A stretch of 34,301 nucleotides of DNA, from the NCBI GenBank assembly GCA_024280095.1, contig JAJRQU010000194.1:1-34301 (forward strand), given 5' to 3'. The notes beneath the pieces are model-generated. The model did not search any database. It saw only the letters and a list, made by a program, of their open reading frames with translations, and was not told the DNA's origin. Positions 1 through 8,254 of this stretch are shown here, piece after piece. Source of the DNA: Alphaproteobacteria bacterium. Lineage in GTDB: Bacteria; Pseudomonadota; Alphaproteobacteria; Sphingomonadales; Emcibacteraceae. Within the stretch, counting starts at the first letter, position 1; each line of letters opens with the position of its first letter. The translations under genes and the position numbers were made by a program.

Positions 1-49
1 GCTTGGCCATAGCGTTCATTCTGTTTGGAAATAGCAGGAGGAGACTATA

Positions 50-931
50 ATGAGCAGTCGCGTGATGCGGGATTTTGACTTGTTGTTGCCGGAATCAATA
101 GAAGAGACAATCGCCTTATTGGCCCGCCATAAAGATAAATCTGCGGTGCTGGCGGGGGGAACCGATCTGTTGGTTGCTCTGAAATTTGATTATTCGATAG
201 ATAATGTTATCTCGCTGGCCCTTGTGCCGGGATTGGATGAACTGGATTTTGACCCAGCGCGGGGCCTGACTATTGGGGCCAAGGTGACGATAGCCGACGT
301 CTTGCGATCGCAAGATGTCAAAGATAATTATCCGGCGTTATGGCAAGCGGCACAGGTATTTGCCACGCCGCAACTGCGTAACACAGCCACGGTTCTGGGG
401 AATATTCTCAGGGCATCTCCGGCGGGGGATTGCAGTGCGGCACTTTATGCGACAGGCGGTAGCTTGCTTTTGAAAAATGCGAATGGCTGCCGCAATGTTG
501 ACCTTGATGATTTCTGGATTTCTTACGGTGTGACGGCAAGGCGTGCTGACGAACTGGCCGTCTCGTTACATGTTCCAGCGCCCGTCAAAGGACAGAAATC
601 GGCTTTTCGCCGTATGACCAGAACCACAGAAGACCTGTCCAAAATAAATGCCGCTGTTTGCCTGCAAATGGCCGGTGAAACCTGCCGCAAGGCGCGCGTC
701 GTCATGGGATGTGTCGGCCCCACTTTGCTTCGTCTGCCCAAAGTTGAAAAAATGCTTGCAGAGGCGGCCGTTACGCCGGAATTATTGTGCGATATATCAA
801 ATGTCGTGATATCCGAAATCGCGCCTATTGATGACCAGAGATCCTCTGCGGAATATCGCAATAAAGTGGCCGGCATTCTGGTCAAAAGAGTTATCGAGGC
901 GGCGCTGAACGCAAAGGAAAATGACCAATGA
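50..931 (+). CDS. FAD-binding subunit of xanthine dehydrogenase-family molybdenum hydroxylase (CoxM/HcrB-like)
   Basis: Motifs AGGTDLL and TLGNILRASPAGD typical of the FAD subunit; SD aggaggag upstream of ATG; ATGA overlap with the next gene. Confidence 0.93.
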   Translation: MSSRVMRDFDLLLPESIEETIALLARHKDKSAVLAGGTDLLVALKFDYSIDNVISLALVPGLDELDFDPARGLTIGAKVTIADVLRSQDVKDNYPALWQAAQVFATPQLRNTATVLGNILRASPAGDCSAALYATGGSLLLKNANGCRNVDLDDFWISYGVTARRADELAVSLHVPAPVKGQKSAFRRMTRTTEDLSKINAAVCLQMAGETCRKARVVMGCVGPTLLRLPKVEKMLAEAAVTPELLCDISNVVISEIAPIDDQRSSAEYRNKVAGILVKRVIEAALNAKENDQ

Positions 932-1428
932 AAAAACATGCCATAACATTGATGGTCAATGGGGAAGAACGGGACTTGATTGTGTCATCCAACCGTACTC
1001 TGCTTGATGCGCTTAGGGATGATTTGGGCTATACTGATACCAAATATGGCTGTGGTACGGGGGAATGCGGGGCCTGTACAATATTGGTTGATGGCATGAC
1101 AAGTATTAACGGTTGTCTGACCTTGGCGGCCACCATGAACGGAAAATCAATCACAACAGCGGCGGGACTTGCCCGCAATGGCCATCTGCATCCGGTTCAG
1201 GAAGCCTTCATTGAAAATGATGCCATTCAGTGTGGTTTTTGTACGCCGGGTATGGTGCTGAAAACCATAAGCCTTCTGGATGAGAACCCAACGCCAACAG
1301 AAGCTGAAATCCGCCATGGTCTTGAGGGAAATATCTGCCGCTGTACGGGATATACTAAAATTGTCGAGGCCGTTCAGGATGCGAGCCGGCGTATTTCTGG
1401 ATCAAATACATCTGCTATAGGAGAATAA
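928..1428 (+). CDS. [2Fe-2S]-binding small subunit of xanthine dehydrogenase-family enzyme (CoxS/HcrC-like)
   Basis: Two 2Fe-2S motifs: YGCGTGECGACTILVDG and CGFCTPGM...GNICRCTGY. Confidence 0.95.
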   Translation: MKKHAITLMVNGEERDLIVSSNRTLLDALRDDLGYTDTKYGCGTGECGACTILVDGMTSINGCLTLAATMNGKSITTAAGLARNGHLHPVQEAFIENDAIQCGFCTPGMVLKTISLLDENPTPTEAEIRHGLEGNICRCTGYTKIVEAVQDASRRISGSNTSAIGE

Positions 1429-1430
1429 TC

Positions 1431-3779
1431 ATGAATGACCTTTCGGTTGTTGGCAAAAGAGTTGAACGGGTGGATGTACGGGCCAAGGTAACGGGCGGCG
1501 CATTATATGCCGCCGATGTGCAGATGGCGGGGATGCTGTATGGCAAGATTGTGCGCTGCTATGACTATGCTCACGCCAAGGTAACGGGGCTCGATTTATC
1601 AAAAGCGGCACAATGCAAGGGCGTGATTAAGGTTCTTGGCCCAAAAGATGTTACGCAAAAGGAATATAATGGCTCTGTCCTTGATATGATGGTTTCCGCT
1701 GACATGCGCGGCATGCTTGGAGATATTGATGACCAAAGTATTTTTACGGATTTGGTGAAGCATTACGGCGATGCCATTGCCGCCGTGATTGCCACCTCCG
1801 AAGAGGCCGCAGAACGGGCCGCAGAGAAAATTATTGTCACTTATGAAGAGCTTCCTGTTTATTTGACAGCACAAGCTGCCAGGCAACCGGATGCGGTGCA
1901 GTTTCGCCCCGAAAAACCGGGAAATCTTGCTTTTCAGCTGCCGGAAATGGCCTTTCCGGATAATGCCTATGCCTGGGGCGAAGTGGACAAAAGCTTTGAA
2001 GAGGCCGATATCATCGTGGAAGATACTTTTTATGTGCCAAAGCAGAAACAATGTCAGATGGAGCCGGGGGCTTACATTGCGCTTTATGACGATCAGGAAC
2101 GCCTGAATTGCTGGACGTCGACTCAAATGCCAAAACTGGTTCAGAAAAAGCTGGCCAACCTGTTTGAATTACCCATGACGCGGGTTAAAATAAACATGAC
2201 CGTCATCGGCGGCGGCTTTGGCGCGCGGCTTGGGATGGTGCTGGAGCCGGAAACCTGCGCCCTTGCCATGGCAGTGCCGGGGCGTCCGGTCAAGGTTTTG
2301 TCCACGCGGGAAGAGGATTGGGTCACGTCACCCTCACGTCATCCGGGCAAATACTGGATGAAGATGGGCTTTAAAAAAGACGGCACGCCGGTGGCCTGTG
2401 ACGCCAAATTTGAAAATTACAAGGGGGCCTATTATATGGATGCCTCGGGGACGGCCTTTACAACAGGGGCCTGGCTGGGCGGCATGTATAAATTCGACAG
2501 CCTGCGGTACCGGGGCGAATCTTATTATACCAATCAAAGCGTCTGCGGGGCCTTTCGGGGATATGGTAACCCCCAGACAAATTTTGTCATGGAACAGATG
2601 GTTGACCGGGGATGCGCGGCGCTTGGAGTTGACCCCATTGAATGGCGCAAAAAATGGCATAAAACCATCGGGGATGATGGCTGGTGTATTGGCGTGCCAT
2701 ATAATAGCTGCGCGCTTGACGAATGTCTGGACCGGGCCGCAAAGGCCATTGGCTGGACAGAAAAGCGCGCGAAATATAAAAATCAAACCGGCACAATAAG
2801 GCGCGGCATTGGTGTCTCGGTCATGAATCACACCAGCGGGGCCATGCCCATGCTGCTTGAACATACGGTCTGTGATGCCTTGCTTCATCAGGATGCAACT
2901 GTGACCCTCAATCTTGCCTGTTCTGACATGGGGCAGGGCTCCCACACCACGCTGCGGCAGGTTGCGGCGGAGACATTGGGCTTTCCTTACGCGGATGTTC
3001 ATATAGCTGCAGGTGATACGGACGCTGCGGGTTTTGACATTGGCGCTCATGCCAGCCGGACGTTATATGTCGGCGGCGGCGCGGTGAAGCAGGCCTGCGA
3101 AGATGTGCGAAAGCAGATTTTTGACCGGGCGGCGCTTGAACTGGCAGAGCCGGTGGATAATCTTTATATGGAGGATAAAATTATCCATGTTAAAGGCGCG
3201 TCAAATAAATCCATTTCAGTCCAGACCATAGCGGATCAAGGGGTTAATAATTTCATGAATCCGGAAACCGGTGAATTGATCGGCCAGCCGGGCCAGATTC
3301 AGGGCTATGCCAGCTTCTTTCCGCCCCATAATGCCCCGCCTTTTGGCGCCAGTATAGCTGAGGTTGAAGTGGATATGGAGACGGGAGAGGTCAAGGTCAT
3401 TGAATTGGTCAATGCTCATGATATAGGCCGCGCCATTCATCCCGGTATTGTCGAAGGGCAGATGGACGGCGGCGCGCAGCAGGGGCTTGGCATGGCGCTG
3501 ACCGAGGAGACTTATTATGATGAAAAGGGCATCTGCTTAAATAACAGCTTCACGGATTATAAAATGCTCGGGCCATCAGATATGCCAAAAATGACCAATA
3601 TTCTTGTGGAAAATCCAGACCCGACCGGCCCGTTCGGGGCAAAAGGTGTCGGGGAGGCGGGCATAGTACCGCCGGTTGGGGCAACCGCAAACGCCATCTT
3701 CAATGCCATCGGTATTCAGATATTGGACGCCCCGATCACGCCGGAAAAAATCCTGAAAGCCCTCGCAGAAAAAAAATGA
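1431..3779 (+). CDS. Molybdopterin-binding large subunit, xanthine dehydrogenase family
   Basis: GGGFGARLG, CGAFRGYGNPQ and GAKGVGEAG (conserved active-site Glu region) motifs; operonic with the FAD and FeS subunits. Confidence 0.94.
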   Translation: MNDLSVVGKRVERVDVRAKVTGGALYAADVQMAGMLYGKIVRCYDYAHAKVTGLDLSKAAQCKGVIKVLGPKDVTQKEYNGSVLDMMVSADMRGMLGDIDDQSIFTDLVKHYGDAIAAVIATSEEAAERAAEKIIVTYEELPVYLTAQAARQPDAVQFRPEKPGNLAFQLPEMAFPDNAYAWGEVDKSFEEADIIVEDTFYVPKQKQCQMEPGAYIALYDDQERLNCWTSTQMPKLVQKKLANLFELPMTRVKINMTVIGGGFGARLGMVLEPETCALAMAVPGRPVKVLSTREEDWVTSPSRHPGKYWMKMGFKKDGTPVACDAKFENYKGAYYMDASGTAFTTGAWLGGMYKFDSLRYRGESYYTNQSVCGAFRGYGNPQTNFVMEQMVDRGCAALGVDPIEWRKKWHKTIGDDGWCIGVPYNSCALDECLDRAAKAIGWTEKRAKYKNQTGTIRRGIGVSVMNHTSGAMPMLLEHTVCDALLHQDATVTLNLACSDMGQGSHTTLRQVAAETLGFPYADVHIAAGDTDAAGFDIGAHASRTLYVGGGAVKQACEDVRKQIFDRAALELAEPVDNLYMEDKIIHVKGASNKSISVQTIADQGVNNFMNPETGELIGQPGQIQGYASFFPPHNAPPFGASIAEVEVDMETGEVKVIELVNAHDIGRAIHPGIVEGQMDGGAQQGLGMALTEETYYDEKGICLNNSFTDYKMLGPSDMPKMTNILVENPDPTGPFGAKGVGEAGIVPPVGATANAIFNAIGIQILDAPITPEKILKALAEKK

Positions 3780-3830
3780 TCAAAGGCATAGATTTAAACT
3801 GATGATGCAAACAAATATTGGAAGACCATA

Positions 3831-6428
3831 ATGACAGAGCAAACCCCCGTTCAGAATTCCATGAAGGCCGGAACTTGGAAAAAATCCTCGTGCAAGATGT
3901 GCATCCATTCCTGTAATACACGTGTTCATGTGACCGATGAGGGTGTCATTAATAAAATTGAAGGTGATCCCGATAGCCCGGCCAATATGGGGCGGCTCTG
4001 CCCCAAGGGTAACGCGGCCATTATGCGTCATTATGACCCAAGTCGATTTAAAACACCGCTGAAACGTACCAATCCGCAAAAGGGGCCGGGCATTGACCCC
4101 ATGTGGGAGCCGATCAGTTGGGAGGAGGCTATGGAAACCACCATTCGGGAGTTGAAGAAGTCCGTTGATGAGGATCCCAGAAAGCTTCTGCCTTCCATTG
4201 CGGATTTTCAAAAACTTTACCTCTGGGCCTGGCCTTTGGTTGTGGGCAACAGCAATTATTTCTCAACAGCGGGCAGTTTTTGCGGCGGTGGCTATCATCC
4301 GATGAACGGGTTTATTCATTCCACCTTTGCGGCGGCAAATGACGTGAATTATTGTAATTACTGGATTAATAATGGCAGCGGGGACGGGTTTTCCTCTCAT
4401 CTTCATACGGCAGCACAGGCTTTTCATGTGGCCAATGCGCGGGTTGAGCGCAATATGCGCGTGGTCTGCATTGAACCGCGTCTGTCCATCGGCGGTGCCA
4501 AGGCCGAAGAATGGATCCCCATCAAGCCGGCCTCTGATCGTCATTTCGCGCTGGGCATGTGCCATGTTCTCATTGAAGAGGGCCTATGTGATTATGAAAC
4601 CCTGAAGAAGGATACCAACGCGCCCTATCTGGTTGGTGATGACGGTTATTTTATCCGTGACAAGGACGGAAAAATTTATGTCTGGGATAGTAAGGATAAT
4701 AAGGCGAAAACCTATGATGACAAGTCCATCGGTGAGTTTGCCATCGAGGGGTCTTACAAGGTGGAGGGCAAGGCCTGCAAACCATCTTTTCAACGTTTTA
4801 AAGATATTCTTAAAGACTGCACGCCGGAACAAATGTCTGAGGTGACCACCGTGCCGGCCGAAACCATTCGCCGCATTGCCCGCGAGTTTTCCAAAGCCGC
4901 TGAAATCGGCAATAACATTACCATCGAGGGCCGCACGCTGCCGCTTCGTCCTGCGGGATATAATTATTATCGGGGGGCCCATGCCCATAAATACAGCAGC
5001 CAGTCCAATCACGCCTTCAAGCTGGTCAACATGCTGGTGGGCAGTATTGATGTGCCCGGCGGCCATGTGGGCGCGACATTGGATGATCAAAAGATAGATA
5101 ACGGCCATGTTGCCGAGGGGGACAGCGGCCAGCTGCTCGGCACCCCTCACCAATTAGGCCCCCATCCCGGATTCTCATTCCCGCCGGACAATATGGATTT
5201 GATGAGCTATTTTCCGCTTGGGGTTCATCCGGGTCATCTGAATGTTGAAGTCTGGAAAAATCCAGAGAAATTCAATCTTGAATTCACGCCGGATGTGATG
5301 TTGATCTGTCATTCCAATCCGATCTGGAGCCTGCCCGGCAATCGTGAGGACTGGTTTGATATTATGCGCAGCATGCGGTTCATCGTTTCCATTGATATTG
5401 TCCCTAATGACACCAATTGCTTTGCGGATATTATCCTGCCGGGTCATGATTCACTGGAAAGCTGGAATATGACCATGATAGAGCCGCCCCATACCGAAGG
5501 CATGTGCCTGCGCCAACCCATGACAAAGCCGCTCTATGATACCCGTAGTGAAGAAGATATTTTTAATGATATATCAGAAGGCTTGGGGGTTTTGGAAGTG
5601 TGGAATAGTGTTTTGAATATTGTCAATGGCTTTGAGGAAAGCCCTAATCTAAAACTTGAACTGGATCAGAAGCATGGCGAGAAGGAAATCGCCCGCCGCA
5701 AAGGCTTGAATTGGAACGGTAAGGATCTGGACTGGTATATGGAACATGGCCATTCGGTCACACCGCGAAGACCGGATAAATGGTATAAACCTTGGGATGG
5801 CATGCGCTTGTTATTTTATATTGAGGATATTATACGTGAGCGTGATGGCCTGAAAAAAGCCATGGAGGAGGCCGAAGTCCCGATCCGCAATGAATGGCAT
5901 TGGGAGGATTATCAACCTCTGCCGACCCCGATGCTGGAACCTGTGTTGCGCGATAATGGTGATTATGATCTTTATGCCATTACCTTTAAGGATATTCAGC
6001 TCAACTTTGGCGAAAGCCTGAGTAACCCGTGGATTAAGGATATCGTCTACCGCGATCCGGTGCATACCGCCTTGCAGTTAAATACGAAAACGGCTGCTGC
6101 CAAGGGGTTGGCAGAAGGCGACCTTGTGCTGGTGGAATCCCCATATGGCAAAATTTATGGCCGGCTCGGCCTGACCGAAGGTATACATCCGGAAACAATT
6201 GGCGTGTCTAATTCTTTGTCGCGGATGATGTCCCAGAATGCGGGCGTGCCTTATGGCGGCGGTCATTTCAATGACATGCTGCCGGCGGACCTGGAAAATA
6301 CCGATGCCTGTAGTGGCCAGTGTGAATCTGTTTGCCGGGTCAAACTGACAAAACTTGACCATATTCCCGATGAATTGAAAGGCGAGGGTAATCTCTATGA
6401 CTTTTCAGACGGAAAGGCCATGCAATGA
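3831..6428 (+). CDS. Molybdopterin-dependent oxidoreductase catalytic subunit, DMSO reductase family
   Basis: N-terminal 4Fe-4S motif CKMCIHSC...LCPKG, EEWIPIKPASD and LPGHDSLE regions, C-terminal molydopterin dinucleotide-binding-like region; followed by FeS and NrfD subunits. Confidence 0.93.
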   Translation: MTEQTPVQNSMKAGTWKKSSCKMCIHSCNTRVHVTDEGVINKIEGDPDSPANMGRLCPKGNAAIMRHYDPSRFKTPLKRTNPQKGPGIDPMWEPISWEEAMETTIRELKKSVDEDPRKLLPSIADFQKLYLWAWPLVVGNSNYFSTAGSFCGGGYHPMNGFIHSTFAAANDVNYCNYWINNGSGDGFSSHLHTAAQAFHVANARVERNMRVVCIEPRLSIGGAKAEEWIPIKPASDRHFALGMCHVLIEEGLCDYETLKKDTNAPYLVGDDGYFIRDKDGKIYVWDSKDNKAKTYDDKSIGEFAIEGSYKVEGKACKPSFQRFKDILKDCTPEQMSEVTTVPAETIRRIAREFSKAAEIGNNITIEGRTLPLRPAGYNYYRGAHAHKYSSQSNHAFKLVNMLVGSIDVPGGHVGATLDDQKIDNGHVAEGDSGQLLGTPHQLGPHPGFSFPPDNMDLMSYFPLGVHPGHLNVEVWKNPEKFNLEFTPDVMLICHSNPIWSLPGNREDWFDIMRSMRFIVSIDIVPNDTNCFADIILPGHDSLESWNMTMIEPPHTEGMCLRQPMTKPLYDTRSEEDIFNDISEGLGVLEVWNSVLNIVNGFEESPNLKLELDQKHGEKEIARRKGLNWNGKDLDWYMEHGHSVTPRRPDKWYKPWDGMRLLFYIEDIIRERDGLKKAMEEAEVPIRNEWHWEDYQPLPTPMLEPVLRDNGDYDLYAITFKDIQLNFGESLSNPWIKDIVYRDPVHTALQLNTKTAAAKGLAEGDLVLVESPYGKIYGRLGLTEGIHPETIGVSNSLSRMMSQNAGVPYGGGHFNDMLPADLENTDACSGQCESVCRVKLTKLDHIPDELKGEGNLYDFSDGKAMQ

Positions 6429-7039
6429 CCCGTTACGGAATGGTATTTGATATCAAACGCTGTATCGGCTGCAATGCCTGTACCGTGGCGTGCAAGCAGG
6501 AAAATTCCCTGCCGGACGGCGTGTTTTTCACCCGAACGTTAAGCGCGGAAAGCGGCGAATATCCCAATGTATCGCGCACTTATCTGCCGACGATCTGCAA
6601 TCATTGCGAGGATGCCCCCTGCGAAAAAGTCTGCCCCAGCGGAGCCACATGGACCCGGGATGACGGTATTGTCATGGTGGACGGGGATAAATGTATTGGC
6701 TGCGGTTCTTGCGCGGTGGCCTGCCCCTATGATATGCGCACGCAAATCGAAGAAACCCAGATAACAAATGGCCTTTTCGGAGATGGCAAGCTGACACCGT
6801 TTGAGGAACAGGGCTATTCTCGTTTTGAATGCGGAAGTTTTACCAAATGCGATTTCTGCTCTGAGCGGGTGGACGGGGGTCTGGATCCGGCCTGCGTCGC
6901 CACATGCCCGACCGATGCGCGGGTATTTGGCGATCTTGATGACCCGGACAGCAAAGTAAGCAGGCTGATCAGGGATCGTATGGGCCGGCAACCGTTACCA
7001 GAAAAAAATACCCGGCCTAAAGTATATTATATTGATTAA
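6425..7039 (+). CDS. 4Fe-4S dicluster ferredoxin-type electron-transfer subunit (DmsB/PhsB-like)
   Basis: Four Cys clusters (CIGCNACTVAC, CNHCEDAPCEKVC, CIGCGSCAVAC, CDFCSERV...CVATC); ATGA overlap with upstream gene. Confidence 0.94.
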   Translation: MTRYGMVFDIKRCIGCNACTVACKQENSLPDGVFFTRTLSAESGEYPNVSRTYLPTICNHCEDAPCEKVCPSGATWTRDDGIVMVDGDKCIGCGSCAVACPYDMRTQIEETQITNGLFGDGKLTPFEEQGYSRFECGSFTKCDFCSERVDGGLDPACVATCPTDARVFGDLDDPDSKVSRLIRDRMGRQPLPEKNTRPKVYYID

Positions 7040-7055
7040 TCCGAGGAGAACGGCA

Positions 7056-7973
7056 ATGTTTAAGGTGAGTTTGAAGAATGTACTTCGTCCCGGATTTGCC
7101 GGAGGCACTTTTAAATCCGGCTATCGGTTTCAAAAATATTGGGATACGCCCATGGCAACCGCATTTTTTTGCGGCGAGACGGGGGCAGGGCTGTTCATTG
7201 TGTCCATGCTGATGGATTTTTTGCCGGGGATTATTCTTGGTTTGTTGATCACGGGCGTGGGAAAAACTTTTTTTCATTTGACCCATATGGGCGTACCATC
7301 TAAGGCATGGCGGGCCCTGTTGCGGCCAGATCGATCCTGGATCAGCCGGGGGCTGTGGGGGATTGTTTTCTTTGTTGGTTTCGGGAGTATTCATGTTCTT
7401 GGGATGCTCTTTAATGTGGTGCCTGCTGGTCTGGAGTCTGCGGTTTATATATTGGCTATTGCCGGGGCAATGGTGGTGGTGACTTATCAGGGCTTTGCCA
7501 TGTCCCATTCAACGGCCATTTCATTCTGGAGTACAGGTTTGATGCCTATATCCAGCATGTTGTACGGTTTACTTATGGGAACCTCTCTTGTTTTGGTTTT
7601 GAGCCTGTTGGGTTTTTCAATCTCAAACCCGGAATATTTTTCTATGGTAGGCTTGGCGCAGATCGCTTTGATCATTGCCGTACAAATTTGTCTGTTAAGT
7701 CTGCTTCATGGGGCTAAGAACGGATCAAAAGGCGCGCAGCAATCATATATTTTACTGGTCAAAGATTTTTTGGCGCGGCCTTTTCTGTTTGGTGTTGTCG
7801 GGATCGGCAGCATTATTCCTCTGCTGATTCTGCTGTTTATCCCCACAAATTTTATCACAAGCCTGATTGTCACAGGCTGTATCATGTTGGGTTTTTATCT
7901 ATTCAGGCTGCTTATCTTTAAAGCGGGGGTTCTGGATCCTATTCTAAGCCCGGCAGATATATTCAAGCGTTAA
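7056..7973 (+). CDS. NrfD/DmsC-like polytopic membrane anchor subunit
   Basis: Hydrophobic multi-TM protein directly downstream of the FeS subunit; track start 7032 (TTG) moved to ATG 7056 because of SD ccgaggagaacggcaatg. Confidence 0.85.
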   Translation: MFKVSLKNVLRPGFAGGTFKSGYRFQKYWDTPMATAFFCGETGAGLFIVSMLMDFLPGIILGLLITGVGKTFFHLTHMGVPSKAWRALLRPDRSWISRGLWGIVFFVGFGSIHVLGMLFNVVPAGLESAVYILAIAGAMVVVTYQGFAMSHSTAISFWSTGLMPISSMLYGLLMGTSLVLVLSLLGFSISNPEYFSMVGLAQIALIIAVQICLLSLLHGAKNGSKGAQQSYILLVKDFLARPFLFGVVGIGSIIPLLILLFIPTNFITSLIVTGCIMLGFYLFRLLIFKAGVLDPILSPADIFKR

Positions 7974-8001
7974 ATAAGTCTTTCTTATTTCGTATGGCAG
8001 T

Positions 8002-8038
8002 CGGCGGATGTATGGACATTCGCCGGGTGTTTTTCTTT
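8002..8038 (+). terminator. Intrinsic terminator after the molybdoenzyme operon
   Basis: cggcggatgt-atgg-acattcgccg stem (one G-T) followed by ggtgtttttcttt. Confidence 0.75.
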
Positions 8039-8178
8039 AAAATTTAGCCCTATTTCAGTATATGAGCGAACTTTGGGTATTAAATTCTGGTTGACAAAAG
8101 CTATAAATATATTTTAAGTTTAAATTAATCATAAAAATACATATAAAAAAATAATTAAATCACAAAGTATAATCGCTT

Positions 8179-8209
8179 ATATCTTTTGAAGGCAACATTC
8201 AAAAGATAT
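8179..8209. promoter_or_regulatory. Perfect 12-bp inverted repeat upstream of TonB receptor
   Basis: ATATCTTTTGAA-GGCAACA-TTCAAAAGATAT, 45 bp upstream of the GTG start at 8255. Confidence 0.55.
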
Positions 8210-8254
8210 TTATCAAATAGAAAAATATATTGATATTAAACAGGGAGGAAAACT

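Noticed and set aside
2334-3050. Long antisense ORFs inside the molybdoenzyme genes (for example 238 aa at 2334-3050, 189 aa at 4584-5153)
   Set aside because: No family-like motifs, and they lie opposite strongly supported coding sequence; typical shadow ORFs.
1431-3779. Aerobic CO dehydrogenase (CoxL) annotation
   Set aside because: It lacks the AYRCSFR active-site loop and has CGAFRGYGNPQ instead; only the general xanthine dehydrogenase family call is supportable.
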